Both the position numbers and the translations under genes were made by a program. Below are positions 39,801-48,321 of a DNA stretch of 53,686 nt, piece by piece. The stretch covers positions 1 to 53,686 of the forward strand of contig PCWT01000051.1 of assembly GCA_002796245.1 (NCBI GenBank). The letters run 5' to 3'. The notes under the pieces are model-generated. The model did no database searches. It worked only from the letters and a program-made list of their open reading frames with translations, and was not told where the DNA came from. This DNA comes from Gammaproteobacteria bacterium CG11_big_fil_rev_8_21_14_0_20_46_22. Lineage in GTDB: Bacteria > Pseudomonadota > Gammaproteobacteria > UBA12402. Every line of letters begins with the position of its first letter. Within the stretch, counting starts at the first letter, position 1.

Positions 39801-39958
39801 ATTAGGTTTCGCGCCGTGTCTTCAATCGTTTTTTTCACCGAAGGTGGCAAGGTGGCATCCGCCAAGCGCTCGGAAACATACTGCTGCTCATCACCTAAAT
39901 ACGCCGTATGAAAACCAGCAGGGAAATCAGTGTTCATGGGTTTATTGCGGAAAATCAT
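36830..39958 (-). CDS. putA: Bifunctional proline dehydrogenase / P5C dehydrogenase PutA
   Basis: Oxidises proline to glutamate via FAD-dependent proline dehydrogenase and NAD-dependent aldehyde dehydrogenase. 1042 residues. Proline dehydrogenase barrel at about 80-480 (DGPGISVKLSALHPRYE, VRLIKGAYWDSEIK, GSHNAYTVASV); aldehyde dehydrogenase at about 560-1030 (ISPWNFPLAIFMGQV, FTGSTQTARIINQ, IAETGGQNCMIVD, catalytic Cys in FGSAGQRCSALR). There is no ribbon-helix-helix DNA-binding N-terminus, so this is a non-repressor PutA. AGGAG before the ATG at 39958 supports the start, which overlaps the terC stop (ATGA). Confidence 0.96.
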   Translation of the reverse strand: MIFRNKPMNTDFPAGFHTAYLGDEQQYVSERLADATLPPSVKKTIEDTARNLINDIRKNCTKKSGLDAFMAEYDLSSEEGIALMCLAEAMLRTPDSDTVDDLIRDKITSAQWGDKSGKSDSFFVNASTWALMLTGKILKPSAGTLGGALKKLVSSTGEPVIRAAVGQAMKILGKQFVMGRTIDEALKRAKELEAKGYSYSYDMLGEAARTAADAERYFQSYQMAITKIGQASTDKGVHDGPGISVKLSALHPRYELAKRERVLAELCPKLLKLAQMAKDFNISLTVDAEEARVLALSLEVFEQVYADESLSGWEGFGLAVQAYQKRAPYVIDWLLALYAKHQRRIMVRLIKGAYWDSEIKYAQVNGLEGYPVFTRKASTDVSYIACMRKILKHRAAIYPMFGSHNAYTVASVLILAKEHGDYEFQCLHGMGDALYDDVVKQYQRPCRIYAPVGGHKELLAYLVRRLLENGANTSFVNRIADSKAPIDDLLVDPVDYVASKEHYAHPRIALPADIYGAKRKNSHGYNLPDEVVLKSLASEMSDLSKSDCKAQPIIGGQLKSGDALPIASPYDLDKPFGSVINATEAHVDEAMKIALKAQLPWAALPVKARADALRKAADLLEKRAPFFMAIATKEAGKTIPDGVAEVREAVDFCRYYAMQAEKLFEVQTLPGPTGELNQLSVHGRGVIACISPWNFPLAIFMGQVAAALVAGNAVIAKPAEQTPIIAFHAVRLLHEAGVPKDVLHLLPGDGQTLGNRLMSHTDIAGVMFTGSTQTARIINQTLAMRQGPIVPLIAETGGQNCMIVDSTALLEQVVVDVVSSAFGSAGQRCSALRVLFVQEDIADALIEMLKGAMAEVSVGMPAYISTDVGPVIDEEALNRLQSHYHELQTRAKLIYQVKMPSETRKGTYFAPCAFEIPSMTELKEEFFGPFLHVIRFKASELDRVLQDINATGFGLTQGLHSRIGDRVGLLQSKLRVGNFYVNRNMIGAVVGVQPFGGEGLSGTGPKAGGPHYLARLVTERTLSVDTTASGGNASLLMLSEED

Positions 39959-40710
39959 CGCCGACTCCTTTTAGAGTTAAATTTTTCATGCAAGCTATTA
40001 ACGGCTTCAATGAAGATTGAAAACAGCAATGCGACATAAAGGTAACTGCGATCAAAGCCTAAATGAACAGACTCTGAGAGTAATAAAAATGACACCAGAC
40101 CTAAAAAACACAACGCCAAGAGGCGAATACGCCAAAAGGTTTTAATCAGATAAGCCAAGATATCACTGGCTAAAATCATCAGGAGTACGGCCACAATAAT
40201 TGCCACGGCCATCACCCAATAATCTTTAGCGACACCAACTGCAGTGATGACGCTATCCAATGAAAACAAGATATCAAAGGCAACAATCTTAAAAATCGCG
40301 ACCCAAAATGTCCGCGCCGCACTCACCACAGGCTCCGATTTTTTCCCACGAATATCATGAGCGAGCTCTTTAATGGCGGTAAACAGTAAAAACAGCCCGC
40401 CAAAAAACAATAAGAGATCACGAATGGAAACGGGATGCTCGCCTAAATGAAAAATCGGCTGCACCAACTTTATGAGTGCAAACGCAAAGGCTAGCAAGAT
40501 CAGGCGTGTGATGATGGCAAAGCCCAAGCCCACACGGCGCGCCAGGGCTTGTCGCTTGAGCGGTAAACGCTGGCTAATGAGGGTAATCACGACAATATTA
40601 TCGACCCCAAGCACCAACTCGAGGACAATCAGAAGCAGTAATGTTAAAAAAACATCGGCACCCGGCATTTCATCAATCCAGACCTTAAACAATGGGCAAA
40701 AGTATATCAT
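39955..40710 (-). CDS. TerC-family integral membrane protein
   Basis: 251 residues with seven or so membrane helices. Family signatures LELVLGVDNIVVITLIS near the N-terminus and FDILFSLDSVITAVGV in the middle carry the paired acidic residues. TerC relatives are linked to tellurite resistance, manganese export and metalation of exported enzymes. I start at 40710 because GGGGGA lies 4-5 bp upstream; the ATG at 40722 has no such site. Translationally coupled to putA by a 4-bp overlap, an unusual partner. Confidence 0.9.
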   Translation of the reverse strand: MIYFCPLFKVWIDEMPGADVFLTLLLLIVLELVLGVDNIVVITLISQRLPLKRQALARRVGLGFAIITRLILLAFAFALIKLVQPIFHLGEHPVSIRDLLLFFGGLFLLFTAIKELAHDIRGKKSEPVVSAARTFWVAIFKIVAFDILFSLDSVITAVGVAKDYWVMAVAIIVAVLLMILASDILAYLIKTFWRIRLLALCFLGLVSFLLLSESVHLGFDRSYLYVALLFSIFIEAVNSLHEKFNSKRSRR

Positions 40711-40757
40711 GTCGTCCCCCATGACAACATCGCCAAAATTGGGAATTTTTTGAGCAC

Positions 40758-40785
40758 TTGATTCACAAGCCTAGACAGATACAAT
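40758..40785 (+). promoter_or_regulatory. Promoter of rnt
   Basis: -35 TTGATT (40758-40763), 16-bp spacer, -10 TACAAT (40780-40785), about 30 bp before the rnt start codon. Confidence 0.55.
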
Positions 40786-40814
40786 AGCCGTCTTTAATGG
40801 AGACTGACGAGCCT

Positions 40815-41414
40815 ATGAGCACAAAAATTAAAGACCGTTTCCGAGGCTTTTTGCCGGTTGTAATTGATATCGAAACGGGCGGCACCAACCCACAAACCGA
40901 CGCCGTACTCGAACTGGCCGCCTCGATTATCGGTATGGATGATAACGGCGCCCTATTCGCTCATGAAGCCATCAGCTTTCATGTAAACCCGTTTGAAGGA
41001 GCGAACATCGATAGAGAGGCGCTCGAATTTACCGGCATTATTCCAGATCATCCTTTCCGTTTTGCGATTAGCGAAGCTGAAACCTTGAAAAAGTTGTTTG
41101 AACAAGTAGATGATGCCATCAAACTCACAGGCTGCCAGCGTGCCGTGTTGGTGGGGCATAATGCCTGGTTTGATCTTCATTTTTTGCAGCAAATGGTCAA
41201 ACGCGTGAAAATCACCAACCCGTTTCATAAATTCACCAGCTTTGACACAGCGACACTCTCGGCACTGGCTTTTGGCCAAACCGTCTTAGCACGTGCATGC
41301 AAAAAAGCGGGGATTAGCTTTGATAAAAATGAGGCGCACTCAGCCGCTTACGATACGGAAAAAACGGCTGAGCTCTTTTGTTACATCATGAACAACATGA
41401 AATTGTCGATTTAA
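40815..41414 (+). CDS. rnt: Ribonuclease T
   Basis: DEDDh 3'-5' exoribonuclease that trims tRNA, 5S and 23S rRNA 3' ends. 199 residues. Acidic residues Asp18 and Glu20 in VVIDIETGG, the later GHNAWFDLHFL (Asp), and EAHSAAYDTEKTAEL (His and Asp) complete the site. The RNase T-type insertion region is present. ATG at 40815 fits the family (KDRFRGFLPVVIDIETGG); an in-frame ATG at 40797 is less likely. Confidence 0.96.
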   Translation: MSTKIKDRFRGFLPVVIDIETGGTNPQTDAVLELAASIIGMDDNGALFAHEAISFHVNPFEGANIDREALEFTGIIPDHPFRFAISEAETLKKLFEQVDDAIKLTGCQRAVLVGHNAWFDLHFLQQMVKRVKITNPFHKFTSFDTATLSALAFGQTVLARACKKAGISFDKNEAHSAAYDTEKTAELFCYIMNNMKLSI

Positions 41415-41429
41415 GGCATGCCCCAGCCT

Positions 41430-42827
41430 TTACTTTCGATTGGGCTTTGTCATCTGAGCAGGCACGACCCAACGATCAAAATCCTTCTCAGACAAGGCAC
41501 CCAGCTCCAAGCACGCTTCTTTCAAGCTTAAGTGCTTCACATGGGCATGGTGTGCTGCTTTCGCGGCCATATCATAACCGATGTGTGGCGCAAGCGCTGT
41601 GACCAACATCAATGAGTGCTCGAGGTAGTATTCGATCTTTTCTTTTTCAAGCTGTATACCCTTGGCACAATATTTGGTAAAGCTATGACAAGCGTCACTC
41701 ATTAAAGTAATTGAGTGCAATAAGTTAAAAATCATCACAGGCTTGAAGACATTGAGCTCAAAGTTACCTTGAGAACCCGCAAAACCGATGGCCGCATCAT
41801 TACCCATCACTTGCACACAGACCATGGTCATCGCCTCGCACTGTGTCGGATTCACCTTGCCCGGCATGATAGAAGAGCCCGGCTCATTTTCAGGCAAGCT
41901 GATTTCACCCAAACCGCAACGCGGACCTGAGGCCAGCCAGCGAATATCGTTGGCAATTTTCATCAAGGCGCAGGCCAAGCTTTTCAAAGCACCACTCGCA
42001 AACACCACCGCATCGTGTGAGGCAAGGGCTGCAAATTTATTCGGCGCAGTCACGAACTTTAACTTGGTTTCTTTAGCGATTTCAGCCGCAACTTTTTTCG
42101 CAAACTGCGGGTGGCTGTTCAAGCCCGTACCCACTGCTGTACCACCAGCCGCTAACTGCAACAAACCTGGCATGGCTTGCTGAACGTGTTTAATGCAGGC
42201 ATCTAGCTGTGCCACATAACCCGAAAATTCTTGCCCCATTGTTAAAGGCACAGCATCTTGCAGATGCGTACGACCAATTTTAACGACTTTATCAAAAGCT
42301 TTGGCTTTTTTATGCAATTCATCGCGCAAAACCTTCACCGATGGCAACAAAGCGTGTGTGATACGCTCAGCCGCCGCGATATGCATAGCTGTCGGAAAGG
42401 TGTCATTGGATGACTGCGACATATTCACATCATCATTCGGGTGAACCGGTGTTTTACTGCCTAATTTGCCGCCCGCAAGCTCAATCGCGCGATTGGCAAT
42501 CACCTCGTTGGTATTCATATTGGTTTGCGTACCACTGCCCGTTTGCCAAATGCGCAAAGGAAACTGATCGTCTAACTTTCCAGCAATCACTTCATTGGCA
42601 GCACGAACAATCAAGCTGGATTTTTTCTTTGTCAGCAAACCCAGATCAGCATTCACAATCGCAGCGGATTTTTTCAAAATACCAAAGGCTCGAATCAACT
42701 CAGCTGGCATCACATCATGGCCAATACTAAAATGAATAAGCGAGCGCTTCGTCTGCGCGCCCCAATAGACATCAGCCGGTACTTCGATTTGCCCCATACT
42801 GTCAGATTCAATTCGTGTTTTAACCAT
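41430..42827 (-). CDS. fumC: Class II fumarate hydratase
   Basis: Interconverts fumarate and malate; oxygen-stable, iron-free. 465 residues (E. coli 467). N-terminal [66 protein letters not shown], and the superfamily signature [16 protein letters not shown] are all present. ATG at 42827 follows GGGGAG with 6-bp spacing, better than the frame start at 42845. Convergent with rnt, separated by 15 bp. Confidence 0.97.
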   Translation of the reverse strand: MVKTRIESDSMGQIEVPADVYWGAQTKRSLIHFSIGHDVMPAELIRAFGILKKSAAIVNADLGLLTKKKSSLIVRAANEVIAGKLDDQFPLRIWQTGSGTQTNMNTNEVIANRAIELAGGKLGSKTPVHPNDDVNMSQSSNDTFPTAMHIAAAERITHALLPSVKVLRDELHKKAKAFDKVVKIGRTHLQDAVPLTMGQEFSGYVAQLDACIKHVQQAMPGLLQLAAGGTAVGTGLNSHPQFAKKVAAEIAKETKLKFVTAPNKFAALASHDAVVFASGALKSLACALMKIANDIRWLASGPRCGLGEISLPENEPGSSIMPGKVNPTQCEAMTMVCVQVMGNDAAIGFAGSQGNFELNVFKPVMIFNLLHSITLMSDACHSFTKYCAKGIQLEKEKIEYYLEHSLMLVTALAPHIGYDMAAKAAHHAHVKHLSLKEACLELGALSEKDFDRWVVPAQMTKPNRK

Positions 42828-42898
42828 GGTATGCTCCCCAATCAATATTGGGATGCATTGTGCCCGAAAACCAAAAGCCGGGTCAAGTTGGAGACATC

Positions 42899-43078
42899 AT
42901 GCAAAAAGCTCTTTTACTCCTGATGATAGTCTTATGTGGCGTGTTAACTGCGTGCAGTGATGATACGCCAGGTCTTAGTAACTCACCGCCTCGCACGGAC
43001 CCTTATGGCGTTGGAGACGCGACGGCTGGCGCTGTTTCTGGCTATGGTGAGCAGGTTGCGGATGCGCTTACGCATTGA
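42899..43078 (+). CDS. Small lipoprotein
   Basis: 59 residues. Signal peptide MQKALLLLMIVLCGVL followed by lipobox LTAC (Cys19), leaving a mature peptide of about 40 residues rich in Gly, Ser and Pro. GGAG at 42889-42892 gives a proper ribosome site. No recognised family; it resembles other orphan mini-lipoproteins. Divergent from fumC and 53 bp before the polysaccharide gene. Confidence 0.72.
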   Translation: MQKALLLLMIVLCGVLTACSDDTPGLSNSPPRTDPYGVGDATAGAVSGYGEQVADALTH

Positions 43079-43131
43079 CCCTTGACCCCAACATGATACA
43101 GTATCGGCTTAAAATATTGAGATCGGCTCCC

Positions 43132-44385
43132 ATGACCTCTACCCTCAAAAATAAATTCTTTCTCATTGCCAGCGCCTTACTGATTATTGCAATTGCAGTT
43201 TATCCATACACCAGAAAGAACACGCTACTGATCTACCTTGCCTGTCTCTGCGCTTACCCACTTTTAAAAATAACCTTTCGAGCCACACTTAAAACACCTG
43301 TGGCTATTGCTGCAATAGCCCTCCTAGTCTGGTTTATTATCAGCGCGAGCATGAGCCCACACGCAGCACTGGGCTTTCACTACCTCAGCCGCACAGCAGA
43401 CAAATTACTTCTCATTCTATTTTTACCCGCACTTTTCTTATCGACTAACACTCGAAAAATAGTGTTCCTCGTTTTTTTAATTAGCGCTTTACTCTGCGCC
43501 TTCCTTATCCAAGAGTCATGGTCGGTAATGGCGCATACTTTTGGCAAAGATGCGCAAGCCTACAGTGTTTTCTTTGGCCTATCGGCTGCTTGCTTTCTTC
43601 ACCAAACCATACTCCACACCATCCATTCTAAAAAAAACAGATATCATGCTAGCCTGGGAATACTGTTTTTCATCGCATTTGCCTTCATGGCATACACCAT
43701 TTTATTTGTAAATGCTGAACGTATTGGATTTATCATATTTCTTGCCTGCTGTGTGTTTATATTATCTAAGCAACTAAAGTCTCTCGCCGCACTTTTCGTC
43801 ATCATTATCTTTGTTACTGCAAGCCTCTCAATACTACTCAATAATCAAAACAGTCACCGGCTAAACAGCATTTATAACGCGATCAATCCCAATGCCAGCA
43901 ACACCCGTGTCAGCTCGCCTCGCTTACGTTTACTGGAATATCAATACGCCTTAAAGCTTTCATTGGACCACCCCTTCGTTGGCTACGGTCTTGGCAATTA
44001 CGCCGACAACCTTAAGAAGCACTACCCTGAAGCGTACAAAATTATCGCCCAAGGCGGATACCCGAATCGCATTGAAAATAGCTTCTTGTTTATTCTCGTA
44101 CAAACCGGCTTAATCGGCTGCCTCTTGTACATTGCACTTATCATTTTAGGCTACTGGCAAATTGTGCGGTATTCGAAAGGCAACGAAAGGCTGATACTAG
44201 AAACTTTTCTACTGGCTTACTTCTTAGCAAACATGACAGCACCACAATGGATCAACCATTATATTGCATTGCTATTCACATTTCCGGTGAGTGTTGGGAT
44301 TGCAAACGGGCTAAATGACGCTCTAAAGCGAAAAAAATCACCAGGTAAATTAAGCCCAGTACACAGAAGCCTAGAAGATAAATAA
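43132..44385 (+). CDS. O-antigen ligase/polymerase (Wzy_C family) membrane protein
   Basis: 417 residues with about 10-12 membrane helices. The Wzy_C/WaaL region is recognisable: RLRLLEYQYALKLSLDHPFVGYGLGNYAD, then a periplasmic loop, then NSFLFILVQTGLIGCLLYI. Such proteins ligate O-antigen to lipid A-core or polymerise repeat units; sequence alone does not decide. The frame opens at 43075 but I favour ATG 43132, directly before the first hydrophobic helix; ATG 43093 is possible. The last 110 bp overlap, tail to tail, the end of wecA. Confidence 0.85.
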   Translation: MTSTLKNKFFLIASALLIIAIAVYPYTRKNTLLIYLACLCAYPLLKITFRATLKTPVAIAAIALLVWFIISASMSPHAALGFHYLSRTADKLLLILFLPALFLSTNTRKIVFLVFLISALLCAFLIQESWSVMAHTFGKDAQAYSVFFGLSAACFLHQTILHTIHSKKNRYHASLGILFFIAFAFMAYTILFVNAERIGFIIFLACCVFILSKQLKSLAALFVIIIFVTASLSILLNNQNSHRLNSIYNAINPNASNTRVSSPRLRLLEYQYALKLSLDHPFVGYGLGNYADNLKKHYPEAYKIIAQGGYPNRIENSFLFILVQTGLIGCLLYIALIILGYWQIVRYSKGNERLILETFLLAYFLANMTAPQWINHYIALLFTFPVSVGIANGLNDALKRKKSPGKLSPVHRSLEDK

Positions 44386-45343
44386 CAACATCCATGTGCA
44401 GAAAAGCGAGCCAAATCCCTGTCAAACCAAACAATAGCGTAATGACAGCAAGCACCAACGTTGATAACAACGTCGACACACCTAAATCTTTTAAAATATG
44501 GTGAAAGTGATCTCGTCCAGCCTCCATGGGACGCTTACCTTTTAGTAGACGCGAAACAACAACAGAAATCAAATCAAACACAGGATACGCAAGCACCCAA
44601 GCCATTAATGCCGGAGGAAAGTGCAACCTGAACTGAAGAGTTTGAGAGAGTTGTATCGCAAAATAACCCGCGAGCAAGGCTAATAACATGCTACCCGCAT
44701 CGCCTAAAAAAACCGCTGCATGATGCCTGCCCGGAAAGGGGAAGTTCAAAAAAAGAAACCCTAACACAGCACAGCATAACAAAGCTATTACGACAGAAAG
44801 ATTGGACTCCCCCACAAACGCCGCCAAGCCCAACAACATTAAGAACTGAACCATGGCAACTGAGCCTGCCAAACCATCTTGACCGTCAAGCATATTCATG
44901 GCGTTAATATAGCCGACAAAAACAACAACCGTAAAAGGAAGTGCAAACCACCCGAGACGGACATGGCCAAAGTATGAGGAGAAGCCGACAACGTCAACAC
45001 TAACCCCACTCCACAAGACCAACAAAACAATCAAACACAGTTGAATGAAAAAACGAAAGCGGGCTTTTAAGTCCAAAAAGTCATCAGCCACGCCAATTAA
45101 CATCAACAAACCCGCAACAGCCAGCAAGGGACGATACAATGCTAAACTTGAGGGCAAGGTACATAAGGCAAATGAAAAACCAATAAAAATCGAGACGCCA
45201 CCAACCAAAGGCGTGTGGTACTTGTGTTTCTTTCTCCCGCCCGGTTTGTCGACCAAACCCACTTTGTGAGCGACAGGCATTAACACTGTAGCTGATAATA
45301 AGGTGACTAAGAGCGCTGCACTATAACTTAATAAAACGCTCAC
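44276..45343 (-). CDS. wecA: WecA-like undecaprenyl-phosphate N-acetylhexosamine-1-phosphate transferase
   Basis: 355-residue polytopic membrane enzyme of the MraY/WecA family that loads the first sugar phosphate on undecaprenyl phosphate for O-antigen or related glycans. Motifs: GLVDKPGGRKKHKYHTPLVGG, VADDFLDLKARFRF (Asp-Asp), NAMNMLDGQDGLAG, FLGDAGSM and GRDHFHHIL. I start at the GTG at 45343, which overlaps the rmlA stop (GTGA) and follows AGGACAGG; the upstream TTG is less likely. The C-terminal hydrophobic helix lies in the antisense overlap with the ligase gene. Confidence 0.9.
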   Translation of the reverse strand: MSVLLSYSAALLVTLLSATVLMPVAHKVGLVDKPGGRKKHKYHTPLVGGVSIFIGFSFALCTLPSSLALYRPLLAVAGLLMLIGVADDFLDLKARFRFFIQLCLIVLLVLWSGVSVDVVGFSSYFGHVRLGWFALPFTVVVFVGYINAMNMLDGQDGLAGSVAMVQFLMLLGLAAFVGESNLSVVIALLCCAVLGFLFLNFPFPGRHHAAVFLGDAGSMLLALLAGYFAIQLSQTLQFRLHFPPALMAWVLAYPVFDLISVVVSRLLKGKRPMEAGRDHFHHILKDLGVSTLLSTLVLAVITLLFGLTGIWLAFLHMDVVIYLLGFCVLGLIYLVIFFALERHLARLQSQHSPEM

Positions 45344-46233
45344 AAAACCTGTCCTTCGCAAAGCAAACGCTGCAAGTAGACTTTATAGTCAGCATTCAAA
45401 CGACCGCTCTCGATGAGCTCGTTAAGACCTGACTTGTTGATGAAGCCCTTCCTAAAAGCTATTTCTTCAACACAACCAATCTTCAAACCCTGTCGTTTCT
45501 CAACGGCTGCCACATATTGAGAAGCCTCTAAAAATGAATCGTGCGTACCCGTATCAAGCCAAGCAATACCCCGACCCATAACTTCAACCGACAAGGCTTG
45601 ATCAGCCAAATACAAAAGGTTGAGGTCAGTAATCTCAAGCTCGCCCCTGGCAGAAGGCTTAAGCGACTTCGCTCTATCAACAACGGTATTATCATAGAAA
45701 TACAAACCGGTGACTGCATAATTTGAGCGCGGGTTTTGAGGTTTTTCTTCTATCGATATCGCCATGCCTTGTTGGTCAAACTCAACCACACCGTAACGCT
45801 GTGGTGACTCCACATGATAGGCAAACACACAAGCACCCGCTTCGCCAGCCTGGATGCGTTGGCGCGCATTCGCCAGTAATAACCCCATCCCTTGCCCATA
45901 AAATAAATTATCACCCAAAACCAAACAGGCTGAGTCACCCGCCAGAAAATTTTCCGTCAGTAAAAACGCTTCGGATAAACCGCGCGGCTCATCTTGCTCA
46001 ATATACTCAATCGAAATCCCAAGATGGCTACCATCACCTAATAGCGCTTGGTATAAAGCCATTTGATCCGGGCGCGTAATCAACGCAATCTCTCTTAAAC
46101 CCGCCAACATCAAACTTGACAGCGAGTAATAGATCATCGGCTTGTCGTACAAAGGCAATAGGTGTTTGTTGACCGCGGCCGTTACAGGATATAATCGCGT
46201 GCCATGCCCGCCTGCTAAAATAATGCCTTTCAT
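45340..46233 (-). CDS. rmlA: Glucose-1-phosphate thymidylyltransferase
   Basis: Makes dTDP-glucose from dTTP and glucose-1-phosphate, the entry to dTDP-rhamnose and other deoxysugars. 297 residues. Nucleotide loop GIILAGGHGTRLYPVT, NKHLLPLYDKPMIYYSL, LGDNLFYGQG (catalytic Asp) and YGVVEFDQQGMAISIEEKP match RmlA well. The rmlB, rmlC and rmlD partners are not in the window. Coupled to wecA by a 4-bp overlap. Confidence 0.95.
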   Translation of the reverse strand: MKGIILAGGHGTRLYPVTAAVNKHLLPLYDKPMIYYSLSSLMLAGLREIALITRPDQMALYQALLGDGSHLGISIEYIEQDEPRGLSEAFLLTENFLAGDSACLVLGDNLFYGQGMGLLLANARQRIQAGEAGACVFAYHVESPQRYGVVEFDQQGMAISIEEKPQNPRSNYAVTGLYFYDNTVVDRAKSLKPSARGELEITDLNLLYLADQALSVEVMGRGIAWLDTGTHDSFLEASQYVAAVEKRQGLKIGCVEEIAFRKGFINKSGLNELIESGRLNADYKVYLQRLLCEGQVL

Positions 46234-46246
46234 CGATAAGCCAGCC

Positions 46247-48316
46247 TTAATTTGCTTTCACGGTTGATAGGCATTCACCCACCAACGTTTTCCAGTAGTC
46301 ATCAGCGTTTAGATGCTCGCCATATTTCTCGGCTAATTCATTCAAACGTGATAAACACTGGCTTACTCCGCGGGTTTTCGCGTAATGAATCGGACCACCT
46401 CTAAACGGTGCAAAGCCTGTACCAAAAATCATACCGGCATCCAATGTATCGGCATCGTCGACAATCTGTTCGCGTAAACACGCAACGCACTCATTAAGCA
46501 TACGCAAAATCAAGCGATCGCAAATATCATCATCGCTCATTTTACACTGACCGGCTTCTGGTTTAATCGCTTTCTTGGTTTTCGGATCAAACGTATAAAA
46601 ACCCTCACCTGTTTTAGCACCCAGCATTTTCGCATCGACTTTTTCTTTTAGCGCTTTAGGCACACTACCACCGAAGTTTTCAACAAAATTTTGCAACACG
46701 TGATAACAGACATCCAGGCCGACCATATCAGACAGTTCGACAGGCCCCATCGGCATGCCAAAATTTTCCGCTACACGGTCGATGGTTGCTAAAGGCACGC
46801 CCTCTTCGTGAAGGCTTAGCGCTTCGGACATGTAAGGCAACAAACAGCGATTGACTAAGAAACCCGGACGTGATTTTGCCACAACCGGTAACTTATTCAT
46901 CGCATTCACAAAGGCCACCGCTTTATCTTTCACCTCAGCCGAAGTTTTATCACCATTCACAACTTCAACCAAGGGCATCATGGCTACTGGGTTAAAAAAG
47001 TGGATGCCGACTAAACGCTCGGGTTGACTTAAGACAGCATTGATTTCATCAAGTGGAATACTCGAGGTATTGCTTGCCATAATGGCACCGGGCTTCATTT
47101 TTGACTCAAGGTCTTTAAACAATTGTTGCTTGGCCTCAAGATTTTCAAAAATGGCCTCGATCACCACATCGGCTTGGGCCACACCACGACCTTCCACGTC
47201 AGGTACTAAGCGATCAAACGCCAATTGCACCAAATGGGGTTTTTTCAATTTCTTTTGGTACAGTTTTGCCGCACGCTTCATCGCAGGCGCGATATATTTT
47301 GCCTCACGGTCTTGAAGTGTGACAGTCATGCCGCGCAGAGCACACCACGCAGCGATATCGCCACCCATGGTACCGGCACCGATCACGTGAACGTGCGTGG
47401 GCTTAAACTCAATACCCTTAGCCAAGCCTTTCAATCGTTGCTGCAAGAAAAACACGCGGATTAGGTTTTGAGCTGTATCGCCCAACACTAATTCAGCAAC
47501 CGCTTTTGCCTCACCATCAAACGCTTTTTTTGTCACACCATGACGCTCCCAGTTAGCAATAAGCTTATAAGGCGCTGGGTAATGATCTTTTCTCGCTTTT
47601 TTAGCAACTTGTTTACGCATCCGGTCGGCCAAGATTTTACGCACCAAGCTTATATTTGTGAGCGCTTCTAATTTACTGGGCGCGTGTTTTTTGGGTAGTT
47701 TAGCCATAAACGCATTAGCAGCCGTTTCCAGATGGCGAGCAGGCGTTGCTGCATCGACAATCCCCATCTTATACGCCGCCTTACCCGAGACCAACTGGCC
47801 TGTGAGCATCAAGCCCATCGCTTTGACTGCACCAATTAAGCGCGGCAAGCGAACTGAGCCGCCCCAGCCTGGGAAAATACCCAGTTTAATTTCAGGCAAG
47901 CCGAGCTTACTTTTCTCATCTTCAACCACAATACGATAATCACACGCCAAGGCAAGCTCCATGCCGCCACCTAAACACATGCCATTAATCAACGCCAATG
48001 TGGGAACTTTCAAGGCTTCTAGGCGATCAAACAAGTCGTGTGCAGATTTAATAAAGGCATACGCTTGGTCGAAATCTTTAACTTTTGTGAACTGCTCAAT
48101 GTCGGCACCCATAACAAAGCCTGTTTTTTTGGCTGAGGTAATCACCACGCCTTTAGCAGACTTATTAGCTTCAAGCCACGTAAGAATTTCGCCCAACTCT
48201 TCCAAGAGCGGCACATTAAAAGTATTGACCTTTTCGCCGTCACGGTCGATGTGCAACCACACCACGCCGTTGGCTTTTTCTTCAACTTTCCAGTGTGTTA
48301 AGGTATTCATTGTCAT
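46247..48316 (-). CDS. fadJ: Fatty acid oxidation complex alpha subunit (FadJ/FadB-like)
   Basis: Bifunctional enoyl-CoA hydratase and 3-hydroxyacyl-CoA dehydrogenase of beta-oxidation. 689 residues. Crotonase domain at 1-190 (VMGADIEQF, MCLGGGMELALACDYRI with a catalytic Glu, LPEIKLGIFPGWGGSVRLPRL); NAD-binding domain from about 308 (VIGAGTMGGDIAAWCALRG, IEAIFENLEAK, HFFNPVAMMPLVEVV) and the helical C-terminal domain. Three closely spaced ATGs exist; 48316 has AAGGG at 8 bp. It follows the thiolase gene with start and stop nearly touching. FadJ versus FadB is chosen because the partner is FadI-like. Confidence 0.92.
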   Translation of the reverse strand: MTMNTLTHWKVEEKANGVVWLHIDRDGEKVNTFNVPLLEELGEILTWLEANKSAKGVVITSAKKTGFVMGADIEQFTKVKDFDQAYAFIKSAHDLFDRLEALKVPTLALINGMCLGGGMELALACDYRIVVEDEKSKLGLPEIKLGIFPGWGGSVRLPRLIGAVKAMGLMLTGQLVSGKAAYKMGIVDAATPARHLETAANAFMAKLPKKHAPSKLEALTNISLVRKILADRMRKQVAKKARKDHYPAPYKLIANWERHGVTKKAFDGEAKAVAELVLGDTAQNLIRVFFLQQRLKGLAKGIEFKPTHVHVIGAGTMGGDIAAWCALRGMTVTLQDREAKYIAPAMKRAAKLYQKKLKKPHLVQLAFDRLVPDVEGRGVAQADVVIEAIFENLEAKQQLFKDLESKMKPGAIMASNTSSIPLDEINAVLSQPERLVGIHFFNPVAMMPLVEVVNGDKTSAEVKDKAVAFVNAMNKLPVVAKSRPGFLVNRCLLPYMSEALSLHEEGVPLATIDRVAENFGMPMGPVELSDMVGLDVCYHVLQNFVENFGGSVPKALKEKVDAKMLGAKTGEGFYTFDPKTKKAIKPEAGQCKMSDDDICDRLILRMLNECVACLREQIVDDADTLDAGMIFGTGFAPFRGGPIHYAKTRGVSQCLSRLNELAEKYGEHLNADDYWKTLVGECLSTVKAN

Positions 48317-48321
48317 CACCA

